Shown here piece after piece: positions 11,051 through 23,406 of a DNA stretch of 64,000 nt. Each line of letters starts with the position of its first letter. Within the stretch, counting starts at the first letter, position 1. A program made the position numbers and the translations under genes. The stretch is from Hysterangium stoloniferum (Eukaryota; Basidiomycota; Agaricomycetes; Hysterangiales; Hysterangiaceae). Location of the stretch: positions 1,116,001-1,180,000 of the forward strand of contig WHVD01000005.1 in the NCBI GenBank assembly GCA_015178975.1, given 5' to 3'. A model generated the notes under the pieces. It saw only the letters and a list, made by a program, of their open reading frames with translations. It did no database searches and had not been told where the DNA came from.

Positions 11051-12379
11051 GGTGGGTCCATTTTCTCTATGCTTATATTCGGGCTTGAGAACAGTGGGGA
11101 GCGGCCCTATTTCCTGTACAAGTAAGTATACGAGTCGGGTGAGAATGATAATAACTCACATCCTGGAGAGCGTTTGCAGTAGCTTGCATGTTTAATTGCG
11201 GTTGATGAGTAACCAAGTGTCTTCTATATCGGAGATTGAGCTTTTATGCACCTTTCTTCTGGCTCTGTCCTCTGGCCCATGACGGCTATTGTAATCGTTG
11301 CATCACACCCCGATATTCAAGACACATATCGAATGGCTTACCGTTCGTTGCTAGTCACATACCTAATCCTCTTGCATGTGACAGCTTCATCAATATTCAA
11401 TATCAACTGTTGCATTCAGGACCCAGTTATATACGCTAACGAAAACCGTTACTCACAAGTGTCCCGAGTCATGACGATTTTAGGGTGGGTAACTTCAGTG
11501 CGGTCTTAAATCACCATATGTCTTGGTTACTCCACGAATGTTTTCAAAACTGTAAGGTTGCTGCAATTTGTTAAACAGAATATTGTTTAGGCGACTAAAA
11601 ATACAAAAAGGATCGGCGTATTCGGGCGCTTCTGTGTATTTGTATACTAACTACTAGGTGATCAACTTTTTTTTTGGTGCACGACAAAATTCTTCCAAAG
11701 AGATGAATTTTATTTTGAATTAAACTTTACTTAAAGTAGACATCTTCAAATGTAGAATCCAAAGCAACCTTTGCGTTGACTTCAGTGGGTCAGTAAAAAT
11801 CGCATCCAGTTTCAACATTATGTATAAAAAAACCTTTTATCAGTATTTTGTGACTAGACTTTGTGATTTAAAAGGAGATGACTGGATACTTTATAATAGA
11901 ATTCGAGCTGTAAATTCAAGCTCAGTGTTATATCACATTGATTGGCTTACTACAGTAAGATCTGGAAACAACACAGTGCAAACACATCGCGACTCTAGTG
12001 GGTAGAACAACGGATGGATTAAATGCCCCGTACATGTCATATGCAGGTATGAGGGCAGTTTGGTATGTATTAACCATCTCCTATGGAGGGCAAGGTGACT
12101 TACATTTGTTGTTTACTGACAAAGTAAATTCAAGCCAAATATCATTTCATTGCGCTTTCATGTAATCTAAAATGTCTACTTTGAGTAAGATTTAGTACAA
12201 TTCCTTAAAGTTCAACTCCTTCGGAAGGGTATTGCGGTGCACCAAAAGTAGCTCACTTTAACAGTGATATTAGTGTATCAAGGATCCTCTGCGTCGTGGT
12301 TTCGTAGTTTGGCGCATGGTGGACGGGTCACTTAGAAACAGGTCTGCTAGTTAACCAAATCAAAGGCCAAGAGTGACCG
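11051..12379. other. 1.3 kb without a supportable gene
   Basis: Two overlapping open frames near 11236-11509 have no recognisable motif. The rest (11520-12370) is AT-rich with stops in all frames. No LTR, inverted repeat or RNA gene was seen. It lies between two decayed genes and is probably eroded sequence. Confidence 0.5.
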
Positions 12380-13370
12380 CATGATCTGGTTGCTTCAGGC
12401 CAATCAAGATCCGCTTACCGGATACGTGAGAGTTGCCTCTTTACTTCAATTACAACAAGGTGATGACCCGCCTTGTGATCAACATATTCTGCCTTATAGG
12501 AGTCCGATATGTCAGTCATATTCTTTACCACCTTTCCTCTTGCCATTTCTTTTGCTCTTCCTCTATCCAAGGTTATCTGCAGGGATCTCCTCCTTACGCT
12601 CTCATAACTGGGGCCACAGACGGAATATGCAAGGCATCGCCAAAGAGCTCTTTCGTTGAATATTCAATTTGATTATCCATGGACGGGACGAGGAAAAAAT
12701 AAAAGAAGTAGTGAAGAAACTTCAGGCGATTAGGTTCGATAGAGATATCCGTACATTCTTGGCGGATGCGACAAAACCTCACGACTTCAAAAATATGCCA
12801 GCACCATTCGAGAGTCTCAATATCACAATAGTGGTAAATAATATCGGTGGTGTCGGAGAAGCTAGCTTCGCACATCAAGCGCCACAGCTTTCACAAATAC
12901 TCACCAGAATTGATGAATGGCCGATTGATCAAGTGTTAACCATAGTCAGCTGGAAAGCTTTGTTCCCGTTGCGGCTTATCCGTACACTCTTACTTCGACT
13001 TCAGAAAGCTCGTTGACCCACCCTTATTATCAACGTCGGTTCGTTTGCCGGAGATGTCACGGCTAGCGATACATTCGCCTTGTAAATATTTCATGGAAAC
13101 TCTGACTAGGGCATTGCAAGTGGATGAACGCTACTACACCCCATCCAACTTGCAGTTTATGTATATCTGTGTTGATCAGGTATCATCGAATGGAGCGCAA
13201 AAAAAACCGGATCCACTGGGAAGGCTGTGCTGCACAAGATAGGCTGCGGCAAGCGACGAACTGCTCCCTATCTAGGCCACGCTGTCAGCCAGTGGTTCAC
13301 GGGGAAAATTTGGGGGAATGGACAATTGCACAAGCAATGAAGGAAATGTATCTGGAGGACATAAAGTAGC
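12380..13370 (+). pseudogene. KAR/HSD17B12-like SDR reductase pseudogene
   Basis: The plus strand carries SPPYALITGATDGI, NLIIHGRDEEKIKEVVKKLQ, TIVVNNIGGVGE and LIINVGSFAG. In order these are the Rossmann motif, the NADPH-binding basic turn, the NNxG structural motif and the strand with the catalytic Ser. The hydrophobic leader before the Rossmann fold fits a membrane-bound very-long-chain 3-oxoacyl-CoA reductase-type protein. Frames shift at the leader (12490-12600), at the GIGKA helix (12635-12662), and at 13015, where TGA interrupts the chain before LIINVGS. The Tyr-x3-Lys site is not intact. The gene is broken but the family call is good. Confidence 0.75.
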
Positions 13371-13978
13371 GTGTTGTTTGGGAGGCAACAATTTGAGGTA
13401 ATTGTAACGGATATCCTGATCTGCGAATGATGCCTAAAGGAGACGTTTAAACATGTTATTGAAAATATTGTGAATTTGATACTGAGGAAAACTGTGCGGA
13501 TACGCTACGAATGATATCTTAGACAAGCTGTGTTATGCTGACTGAAATCTGATAGCATCAAATTAAACCCCAAGCTTATAGGTGTAGAACCGCCTGTGCT
13601 AGTATATCAATATCTCATTCATTAAAAGGGTATTTCTTTGAGCAGAGAATGAGATATCAAATGCACCCTAGCTCCAGCTCAATCTAGTTCCAGATAGCCT
13701 TACCAGTTTTGTTGTCCGTTGATCTTGCAATCGTGCGTCCAAAAGATGTCAATACGATTAACAATGTGAACCAATATTGAAGGTGAAACGGAGTGCCCAA
13801 TTCATGAATCAGTAATAGACCAGGACAATCATAGTCGAAACAACAGCAGGTGTTTTGGATTTGATTACGTTTCGACCTCCGCCACGACGCGACCTCTCTT
13901 TCATCTTCCAGTATTTGTGTTTATCCATCTTCTTGGACATATTGTAACCATTTTTATCTTGTTTTTGACGTGTTCAGC
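13371..13978. promoter_or_regulatory. Intergenic leader of the TBL1/Sif2 gene
   Basis: No coding exon is visible. A pyrimidine-rich run (13880-13970, CCTCTCTTTCATCTTCCAG and following) lies just before the TBL1 ATG, as is common near basidiomycete transcription starts. No clear TATA box was seen. Confidence 0.35.
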
Positions 13979-16366
13979 ATGGATTCTGAGATGCAGATAA
14001 CTGCTGATGAAATAAATTGCCTCATCTACGCATATTTGCAAGACTCTGGTATGTTTATTTACTGTTTTTGCTGATCAGGGTCCCAACGTACACGGTAAAT
14101 ACATCAGGGTTCGAACACTCGTCTTATGCACTTAGAACCGAAGCTCGACTTGACTTATCGCCAAACGCAAAAACCCCAATACCCAGAGGAGAACTAGTCG
14201 ATCTTCTTTCAAAGGCTCTCCTTTATACAGAAGTCGAAGCACACTGGAAACTGGATAAAAATGCCTCAAACTGCACAGAAACATTTTCTCTGTTAACTCC
14301 TCATACCTGCCATGTGCACCAAACTCGTCAGCATAATTCTCCAGATCCTATGCCGGCTAGCCCTCGGCACGAGCTATTCCCGTTGCCACAAACAAATGGT
14401 AATAATCACGACTCAGGTAGTACTACCCAAAAGCGCAAAGCGAGCCTCGAATTGTTCAACGAGGCTCGACCGGAAAAGAGAATTTGTGTCGGTAATGATG
14501 TTGACATGCGTATAGAGGAAGCAGGTAATTTGTTCATTATAAATGTGCTCTATTCCTGCGCATATAATTTATAATTTATAATTATAGAGGAACATCATCC
14601 GATTTCTGAGCAATCTATAACGACAAACAGTTCCACAAACCGCGATGCTATGGTTCAAGACATGGAAGTTTTTTTTGCACCTACGGAACCCCCGCCCCCG
14701 CGGCCTCCGGTGATTAAGACAGAGGAACCTATGAGTCCCGTGGTTCTCTTACAAGGACACGATGCAGAAGTATGTCGCACATCGACCATAATTACGCTGA
14801 ATGGATTGACTTGCGAAGGTTTTCAGCGCGGCATGGAACCCTGCATTTCCTGATTTACTTGCAACGGGGTAAGTAACTTAGGAGATTCACATTAATTTAT
14901 AGAGTTAGAAAATATTAACGTCTTTAAGATCAAAGGATGCTACAGTTCGGGTATGGTCCTGGGATGATATTAGCAGAGCGAACATACGTAACTATCTCTC
15001 TCCGGATATGTCCTTCCCGATTCCCCCTTCGGGCTCTCAGTATTTACGTCCTAATCCGATTACTCTACGACATCATCCGAAGTCCGACCAACCAGATATC
15101 ACAAGTTTAGATTGGAATTCTGAAGGTACTTTACTTGCCACGGGATCTTACGATCGTCTCCTCCGAATATGGCGAAAAACTGGAGAACCTTACATGACCC
15201 AAATTTACCATTCAGTAAGCTTACGCCTCATTTTATTTCTTGGCGGGATGTTATATCCCCAATGTGATCCGCTCAGGGAAGACTTTTGATTGTCCTGCAT
15301 ACTTATAACATTGCTCCCAGGGCCCTATTTTTTCCGTTCAGTTTTCCAAAAGCGGTAAATGGCTCCTAAGTGCCAGTTTAGATGGTACAGCAATTGTTTG
15401 GGATGTTGCAACCAAAGGGCTGCAAATGGAGTTCAAAGTTCACACAAGTATGTATTTAAGATAGTTCGTGGTGAGTTAAATTGCTCATAAACTCAGGCTG
15501 CTTGGACGTCGATTGGTTAGACGAATCGGCATTTGTAACCTGTTCGGCCGATTATGCAATACATCTCGTGTCATTATCGTCTAAGGAAGCCGTCCGGACC
15601 TTTGTGTAAGCCAATCACCTTTTTTCGCGGCTGCACTTCTTTGATGCCACATCAAGGGGGCACACTAACGAGGTCAACCAAGTTAAATTCAACAAACATA
15701 GAACAATCCTTGCTTCATGCTCAGACGATAACACGGCACGCGTTTGGCTTGATGACTCTTGGACGAACTCTGACGGCTCAATCGCTAACCCGGATAATGG
15801 TCTGAGTAAGGAAGAGCTAGCTACTCGATATCCAGCGAAATTTGTCTTGAGCGGCCACACGCACCCGGTTGGTGCGATCCAGTGGTGTCCAGCACCACTG
15901 GGTACTGTAGAGACGCTTCTCGCCACGTAGGTAGCCTATATTTGATTTCGTCGACGAATACTAAACTTAACTCAAGCTGTTCTTTCGATGGGGCGGCGCG
16001 TTTGTGGGAAGCCTCCAAGGGTACATGTCTTCGCGTTTTTACTGACAACACGAAATCGCTGTTTTCGATCACTTTCAGTCCTGAGGGACGATTTGTTGCC
16101 GCAGGCAGCGAAGATGGCTATTTATATATTTACAACACCGCTGTGAGTTAAAAATTTCCTTAAAGATATGTATGTCTTACATTGTCTAGACTGGAAATAG
16201 AGTGTGGCGTTGGCCCGACAGCGGACCTGGTGCAGCACCAATTTACGATGTCAAATGGCAGAAACTGGGAAATGGTCGACTCGCCATGTGTATGAAATCG
16301 AAAATCGTGGGCATTGTTGATACGGCCAAGATACCGGAACTCGCACATCATTTTGATGCCATTTAA
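13979..16366 (+). CDS. TBL1/Sif2-type WD40 corepressor subunit
   Basis: TBL1 (animals) and Sif2 (yeast) are scaffold subunits of the NCoR/SMRT and Set3 histone-deacetylase complexes in the nucleus. The protein starts MDSEMQITADEINCLIYAYL, a LisH dimerisation motif continuing FEHSSYALRTEA after the first intron. A low-complexity linker with a KRKAS and PEKRICV basic patch follows. Then a WD40 propeller begins at VVLLQGHDAE, with repeats ending in VRVWSWDD, LLRIWRK, AIVWDV, ARVWLDD, ARLWEAS and LYIYNTA. The last exon ends HHFDAI at TAA 16364-16366. At least seven introns of 50-70 bases are consistent, for example after CTCTG (14049) and before AGGTTCG (14108). The AHxxEVNQVKFN repeat and the SGHTHPVGAIQW repeat are typical of this family. 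No lesion was found. Confidence 0.9.
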
Positions 16367-16592
16367 CTTCACACCTATACTAACCTATTGATTAACTTGT
16401 TCTTGCTGTGTGTTTGATTATGTATCATCAATAATCTGTAGCATCAGCAGGTTATCTAGCCTTAGGCCGGACAAAGAGGCGTTTTGATACAATAAGATCA
16501 AGTTAGGGTTACGTAAGCAATGATGCCGATGATGAGGGTTACGTTCTTTCGGCAAGACATTCGTCCCTCTTCGACCTTGCGCTTGACCCATC

Positions 16593-18015
16593 ATGATCAT
16601 CTCACATATACTACCTCGAGTTCATAATGCACTACAGCCTACACTTCGTGGAGCGTCGTGTTTTCGCAACCTGAGTACATCCTCATGTCGTTCCAGACCG
16701 TTTACTTTTCCACGTTCATTCCCTCAGCACAAGGCAAAGATTTTTGGTAACAGCTTCAAGACTCGAGGGCTTGCAACTGAAACTGAGATAATCACTCGTC
16801 CGACACGAGAAGAGGCCTGGAAAAGATACGCTATTACTGCGGTAAGCACATGCGGAAACCCTGCGTGAGATCAGGTTTATGAGTCGTTTTGTAGGCGACT
16901 ATCGGTGGGACTATTGTAGCCGTCCAAGTTTTTTTGAATCGAGAGACACGTGAAGGACTATCCTCGTATGAGAAAGATTTCCTTCATGAGGCGTTCCAGT
17001 ACACAGGCGGTGGCTTGGTGCTCACTGCTCTTGGTGCTCGAAGCCTTTTCAAAAGCGGGACAGCCCTCCGTATCATGTCAGCGAATCCTTGTAGGTATTC
17101 TGCCTCGTTAATATGTATGGAAGTTGGTAATTCCTGCCTCAGGGCTTGTCCTGGGCGTTAGTCTAGTGTAGGGAGGATCATACTTGGCTAGTCGTGTAAG
17201 ATACTGACATCGGTGTGTAGAGGAAGCATTGGGACGATGATGGGTGTATTCTACACACCTCCTGAGAACTCCGCTGCTAAACACTTATTTTGGCTTGTGA
17301 GTAATGCATGTTAGTTATATTATCTCGAGATAAATCATGAATATACAGGGATTTAACGCATGCCAAGCTGCCACACTGAGTCCGCTATTTTTCTTTAGTC
17401 CAGCGATTCTCTCTCGTGCCGCATTGTATACATGTGGTATTGTTGGATCCTTGAGCTACATTGGCGCCACTGCGTCAAACGACAAGTATTTGTATTTGGG
17501 TGGCCCCCTGCTAGCTGGTGAGTTATTCGTGTGTTTATCTTTTCCGTTTTGATTATTACTACAACTTCCTTGCAGGTGTCACAGTAGTCGCACTCAGCTC
17601 TTTAGCACCGATGGTTTTGCCTTTGGGAGTACGGAGCCTTGCATTCGCGGAAGCTACGTGTACGTTATTTGCATTGGTATCTGACCCTTCTATACTAAGA
17701 ATGGTTCACAGCACTATATGGCGGGCTTGCTGTCTTTGGTGGCTTTGTGCTCTTTGAGTGAGTGGCTAATACTTTTATTGGCGTAATTTGTGTTGATGTT
17801 TGTTGTTGCCAGCACCCAGAAGATATTACAACATGCTCGTATGGCGGAAGCAGGTGTAATTAAACGTGATGCTCTTAAGGAGAGCATTTCGCTGGAACTT
17901 GATATGATTAATATTTTGTAAGCAATATCTGTTATTTATCTAGGCCTTTCTAACTAGATAGTACAGCATCCGAATGGTGCAGATTCTTACAATGCAGAAC
18001 AACAGACGAAAGTAA
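16593..18015 (+). CDS. Mitochondrial Bax-inhibitor-1 family protein (GHITM/TMBIM5-like)
   Basis: GHITM/MICS1 is an inner-membrane protein linked to cristae shape and ion/proton exchange. The N-terminus (about 75 residues, rich in Arg/Ser, no acids at first) looks like a mitochondrial presequence: MIISHILPRVHNALQ ... STSSCRSRPF. Six to seven hydrophobic segments follow across several exons (for example TIGGTIVAVQVFL, YTGGGLVLTALGARSLF, VSLVGSIGTMMGVFY, PLFFFSPAILSRAALYTCG, VTVVALSSLAPMVLP, LYGGLAVFGGFVLFDTQK). The BI-1 signature region FDTQKILQHA and a C-terminal SLELDMINIF ... RMVQIL helix are present. It ends QNNRRK at TAA 18013-18015. Introns are short; the one after INIF is the least certain. 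It follows TBL1 by about 230 bases on the same strand. Confidence 0.85.
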
Positions 18016-18798
18016 GCCTCGCTGATGGAATAAAGAAACGACTGTAAAGGTAATACGACATATGTATCCGATAATCTATACTGCACATTAGCAAATCAAA
18101 TTCAGTTCCCACGCCTTATGTACTGATAGGCAGAACGAACTCTTTCCTACGGTGAAATAACGCAATAGGCTGTCCAAAAGTTACATGTGGCTTCAAAGTA
18201 CGTTGTACTGGACAGAAAAAGCATGAGACCCGAGTTCTGAGTTCTGACTGTAGTTTCTGCAGTACTAATAGTTGAATAATTTGACGTAAGAGAATGTGAA
18301 AATGAGCTGGTGTTCATGCTGAATTGGATCTAGAGTTGGATACGCAGTGGATAAAGTGAAACTAACGGGGACGGGAACGCAATGTGTATATAACTATTGA
18401 GGTATTGTAGCTTGAAGGCTGATTGATCAGCGCTGAGCACAGTGTGAAAACATAAAAATAGGATAAACTTTCTTTATCATGTATTGAAAAAAGTTTGAGC
18501 TGACGAAGCTGGCCATTGCTTTCAAGAATTAGCTGGGATGACAGAGCGAGGGATATAATTGTGGCAAGTTTGGTTAAGATACAGCTATTCATACCCAGTA
18601 CAATCGTAACACTAGTCACCCCAATGCCAGAAGAAATCTAATGACATAATTTCCGAATTGTTAGCCGTGTACAAAAATGTATCCCGAAATCTAGGTCTTA
18701 CGTCATTCCGGCCGGCATTGCTTGGAAAAGCATCTCGTGAGATAAGTGTTTAGTGTTTAGTGCGCTGGCGGTTTATCTTCAAGGTCCATTGTCATACC
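18016..18798. other. Intergenic, no gene seen
   Basis: AT-rich spacer between the GHITM-like and DCAF11-like genes. A minus-strand frame at 18362-18619 has no recognisable motif and no exon-like flanks. The last 100 bases, with CGTCATTCCGGCCGGC, presumably hold the DCAF11 promoter. Confidence 0.4.
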
Positions 18799-21584
18799 AT
18801 GGAACACTGGGGCAACCACTCTGACTCTGATGCACGCGAGGAGCACTTTCAAGCTGAAGATAGGGAAGAAGCAATGCAAGATCTCGAGGGGGTAGGTGAT
18901 GACAGCGGCGAGGCAACGCAGCGGGAAAGCGTTTATCATGATGACGATGATAGAGATGCTCAAGGGCCGTCGATAGCGGATCTTCTGAATTGTAAGAGTG
19001 TTTTTTCTATCAGACTTATCCAGCCAGTGTACCCCAAGTTCTTTCTGGTAGCGGCATTCGTTTCAATAGTACCGGCTAGCCAAAGCGTCGAAGCAGGATC
19101 TGCCGGCCCGCATACAGCTCGTCAGACCTTTACCCTAGATCAGCTTCGTATGTTATTAGCCACAGCACAATCTCATGGGATACGGACCGATCTGTCCAAC
19201 GATGATGAGGACATGGATCACCATCCCTCAAGAGTCTCGGATGAGGACACTGATGAAGATAGAATGGCATATTATCTTCTACGGGGTCGCCGCCGCCCAG
19301 CAAGACCAAGAACGTGGTTTAAACCAGTTACCGAACCTCAAGAAGCTGGCGTTCGACTTTTGCATAGCGGCGAATTCGGTAGATTGAAAGCTAAGGAAAA
19401 GCGGAATATTCGCCATATTCTCAGAGAGAGGGAATCCGGTTTGAAGAGCCGGGGTAGAGGTCTTGCGAAAGAAGATCTTGCTAGGGTGAATAAAAACGTG
19501 GCTTATGGTGGCTCACTAATAATGTCACCTATCTTGATAGAACTTGGTCCCTAATACTGATGGGACAACAGTCGCCAGTTACGGAAGTAACGCATACTCT
19601 GGGCAGTACTCCGCGGGTGGGTCACGCAATCCATATAGTTTACAACCTATCGAACAGTTTTAGATTCGACCTTTTATTATACTTGCTGTCAAGGTTGCCT
19701 TCCTTCCTACCAGTAAATTTTTGCAAGCCCTAACAAGCCAGTTTTCCAGACTGGCGTCTTCACGTCTATGATACGAAGGCACCTTTTACGACGGAGAGAA
19801 GTCCGTCAGGACGGAATGCGCATCACACTGACCATGAGACAACAATGAAAACGCTCAAGACCGTTGATGCGGTTCCAGGGTCTTGGACTATTACAGACGT
19901 AAAAAATGGTTTTTCTCCTCGTCGTATACTTATCCTTAGTGTCTCACACTGTTAGTCTCACTTGAGCCCCGACAATGAACGGTATGTTTCCTACCATCTC
20001 TAGTAGCTTGGGAAGAGATTGATTGTTCGTGCAGACTCATCTATGCATCAATAGTGAGTCAAGAGACTCTTTGCAATTTCTGAAATCCGCTATATGTTTG
20101 GATTTATTCAGTCACCCACTGTTTATATGACGAAAACGTTCGAGCCATCGTCGCCCCAAGTGCCGTTGCGATTTGCCACGCGATCTCGCCCCCGTTCCGG
20201 GTGGGAAGACTCTGACGAGATTGGAATTTATAGCTGCCGGTTTTCAGCTGATGGCAATGAAGTTATTGCTGGTGGTAATGGACATTCAGGGGGGGAGCTA
20301 CGAGGTCTTCATCTCACATGTCAAATCATAAATTATTGACCTTCAATTTGTCATATTATAGTATATGATTTGCTTTCAGATCGCACGACGATGACCATAA
20401 AAGCTCATGAAAGCGATGTAAATAGTTGCTGTTGGGCGGATACAGCATCCGGGAACGTGCTTATAAGGTTACGCTGGTTTCGTCTTATATATCCTGGATT
20501 AATATTCACGTTCTCGTAGTGCCTCTGACGACACATTTTTGAAAGTCTGGTCAGTATTCATATACGTATATTCCACGTCCTATAAACCGGCACAATAGGG
20601 ATCGGAGATCTCTGGGCTCCAATCAGAAACCATCAGGAGTTCTTGTTGGCCACACGGAAGGCATCACATATGTTTCAGCTAAAGTACTAATACTTATCAT
20701 ACCTATTTCTCTTGCTTATATTTCTTCGGCCCAGGGCGACGGTCGATATATTGTCTCAAACGGGAAGGATCAGGCCATGCGGTTATGGGATTTACGAAAA
20801 ATGCATAGTAATTCGGACTTCGAGATGTTTGGACACAAATACTATGGTCGAAGGAGTTACGATTACCGGTGGGATCTGTGTTATCATTGTGAAAAACGGC
20901 GCATTGATCGAGTTCAGCTATGACTCCTACCCAAAGCCAAAATACGCAGCCCATCCCAGAGATTGTAGTGTGATGACTTACCGTGGCCATCAAGTTTTTA
21001 GAACCCTTATTCGTTGTCACTTTAGTCCAATGGAGACTACCGGAGCGAACTACCTGTATACCGGATCGACCGACGGGAGAATTCATGTCTGTTTATTTTG
21101 TTTATTGACCGCTTGCCTGCCATCGTTACACAGTTGACTGGAAAACTGCAGGTGTATTCCCTAGATGGCCGTATTGTTCAAATTTTGGACCGCAAGAAGA
21201 CATTGCCCATGTCATTCGACCCGTCAGACCCCGTACCTGGATCCAGAGTGGCCAACAAAGGTCATGTATGTGTACGAGACGTCAGCTGGCACAGCCAGGC
21301 AAGTACCAGATCTTTAACCGGAATGAATATTAACCAAATTTTTCGATGTTTAGGAACCAGTCATTATGAGTGTAGGCTGGCAAAGTGACCACAATTCTAC
21401 CAGTAGCGTCGCTAGACATGAATGGAAGGGAATTGGCAAGTTGGGTGATCAAATGGGGAAGCTTGAGGACTATGTTGAGAGAGAGCAACTCGAGGGTGCA
21501 GAGCGACCTATGCGTCGCAGTTCGCGTCATGGGGGATCATCACGCATGCCAGGTTCATTCCAACTGGAACATGACGATGAATAA
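18799..21584 (+). CDS. DCAF11-like WD40 protein (CUL4-DDB1 substrate receptor)
   Basis: DCAF11/LEC14B proteins bind DDB1 and select substrates for the CUL4 ubiquitin ligase. The start chosen is ATG 18799 (MEHWGNHSDSDAREEHF), which has acidic residues as in fungal homologues. An in-frame ATG at 18760 would add a basic, unlikely leader. The acidic head (DDDDRDA, NDDEDMDHH) and an AKEKRNIRHILRERE helix precede the propeller. WD pieces are STFYYTCCQDWRLHVYDT, PGSWTITD, SLSPDNERLIYA, IGIYSCRFSADGNEVI, VNSCCWAD ... LKVWDRRS, IVSNGKDQAMRLWDLR, a HKYYGRRSYDYRWD block, and LIRCHFSP ... YLYTGSTDGRIHVYSLDG. The SYDYRWD block after a WDLR repeat is diagnostic of this family. Around ten short introns are needed; one (about 18990-19070) is translated through in the open frame but is probably spliced. 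It ends EHDDE at TAA 21582-21584. No lesion was seen. Confidence 0.85.
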
Positions 21585-21777
21585 ACGTTGTTGATACTTT
21601 GTACAATAGACATCAGGAGCTGTAGTCTTTAACGTATACACATGATTTTTGTTTGGATATTATTGTCTTATATGGCTCAGTTCACGACTGACCACACACG
21701 CGGAATGTGTGAGCTCTCTGAACGTCCAGAATGATCGCGTAGCTTGCTGCCATTTATATTAATTACAGGCTACACGG

Positions 21778-22581
21778 CTATACTAGTCCCCATCCCCAAA
21801 TACCTGCAACTATGAAAGCAAATGGACCAATTAACATTTTCCATAAAGTGGTTTGAGGGAAGTAAGGAAATATTTGAGGCAATAAAGTCCGAAAGTTAAA
21901 AGGGGGAGGATACCTCAAATGATAATGAGGATACAAAGGATAATATGCAATAATAGCTTGAACGAGAGAGCGCCGGGCGTCGATGCCAGAAGCAGCATTA
22001 AAATTATCCCATCCCCCATCTATACTGTTGTCATGGGACATGACAGACCCTGAGAGAAGTAAACCACATGTTGAAAAATGTACCAACAGTGAAAAGGCGA
22101 CACAAAATAAGATAATAAAAGCCAAGCGCGAATTGTAAGGTGGTGTTGATGTGGCCATAAAACTGAAGAAATTACCGGCCATGGAAAGAGAAAATAAGAG
22201 AGTGGAAATAAGAAATAAAGGGAGTAAAAACACCAATGCAGAAACTAAACCGCGTCGCAGTGATGCAGCATACAAGGCGGCCTTGGGAAGCGTTCGAGAG
22301 GGCTCAAAAAGAAGTAGAGGCGTGGGGTATTGGTTGGGAAAATGAAGGAGTAAAATATGAACACAAAATGCAACCAGCAATAAAGTGTAGGCATTCGAAT
22401 CGGGAAAAGAAGCCGTCAATTTAGGGGTGACGATTGATAATATAACTAATAGATGCAGCAGCGCAGAGGTGGACCAGAAGTTGAATATGATGTTAGATAA
22501 GCTGTATATGGTGATAAGAGAGTCGCGCAGCCCAATGGCTGGGGATGACATGTGAGGGGGTGAAAGAAGGAAGTGGGCCAT
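21778..22581 (-). CDS. Multi-pass membrane protein of unknown function, 267 aa
   Basis: A single uninterrupted frame starts MAHFLLSPPHMSSPAIGLRD and ends WGWGLV at TAG. Four or five hydrophobic segments are clear: STSALLHLLVILSIV, YTLLLVAFCVHILLLHF, SALVFLLPLFLISTLLF, LAFIILFCVAFSLLVHF and LIGPFAFIVAGIWGW. Loops are short and include a hydrophilic DNSIDGGWDNFNAA segment. No intron is required, unusual for this window. The 3' end is separated from the converging DCAF11 stop by about 190 bases. I do not recognise the family; uniform hydrophobic periodicity over 267 codons makes a real gene likely. Confidence 0.65.
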   Translation of the reverse strand: MAHFLLSPPHMSSPAIGLRDSLITIYSLSNIIFNFWSTSALLHLLVILSIVTPKLTASFPDSNAYTLLLVAFCVHILLLHFPNQYPTPLLLFEPSRTLPKAALYAASLRRGLVSALVFLLPLFLISTLLFSLSMAGNFFSFMATSTPPYNSRLAFIILFCVAFSLLVHFSTCGLLLSGSVMSHDNSIDGGWDNFNAASGIDARRSLVQAIIAYYPLYPHYHLRYPPPFNFRTLLPQIFPYFPQTTLWKMLIGPFAFIVAGIWGWGLV

Positions 22582-22680
22582 TATAGTAAGGTATGCTAGA
22601 TGACTTAGAAGATGTACACCATGTATGGCTCTGGAAAAATATTAAATTAATACCATACAACCACGAGGGTTGGACATGTA

Positions 22681-23406
22681 TTACCGAGGGGAGGTAACCG
22701 TATCATAAATTCTCTGCAGCTTGTCATGACGATGTTCAATATTGATTGACGAGGGGCTGGAGGGGACCGCGACGCGCGGGTATCCTAATTTCCACAGTCG
22801 AATAAGCGACAATATTATCATTCTATCCTTCAAAATTGTTTGTGGAGTGGAAGGTAGGTGCAAAAGATCTAAAACTGACGCGATGACGGATACAATCTAC
22901 GTGAGATTATTAAGGAGATTTTCGAGCATGTGCTACGTACTGCGAATGCTGCCAGACTTACTATGCTCTATGAATGGTGCTAGCAGAACGTCCTCGATGG
23001 ACGATTCTCCTACGTTATTAACATCGGGATGCTGAAGAACATCTTCGACAACAGTGGGAATTTGGCCCAATACTATGGTCGCAATATTCTGCAACTTGTC
23101 TCTTTGAGCATCTTGATCACGAGATGTTCTAAGAAGCTGTAGAGTGGATTGTTCCATGGGCATTGAAGGCAAGTTTCTCCATTTTTTGTCAGCCAGGGCA
23201 TATAGAGTAACGGCTAGTCGGAATGCTACTGCACGTATTGGTCGGGTTCCGTTTAGAAAGGCTGGGTATGAATCTAGCAAAGATTCAAGAGTAATTCCGG
23301 CAGAATTCGCCAATAGGGTCTCCGCAACAGACGAGATGGTTGGGAACTCATTAACATCCCCCAAGTCTGAGTTAACAGTGGGCAACAGAGGCGTCGTTTC
23401 GTTCAT
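22681..23406 (-). CDS. Hypothetical protein, 212 aa, two exons
   Basis: Exon 1 (23406-22962) starts MNETTPLLPTVNSDLGDVNE and runs through a largely helical region (FRLAVTLYALADKKWRN, QRDKLQNIATIVLGQIPTVV). A GTAAGT donor at 22961 and a CAG acceptor near 22875 give an 87-base intron. Exon 2 (22874-22681) finishes KLQRIYDTVTSPR with TAA 22681-22683. The total is 639 bases, in frame. The ETTPLLP head resembles dileucine-type sorting signals of vacuolar or endosomal proteins, but that is only suggestive. No domain was recognised. It may share an upstream region with the following intergenic stretch. Confidence 0.65.
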
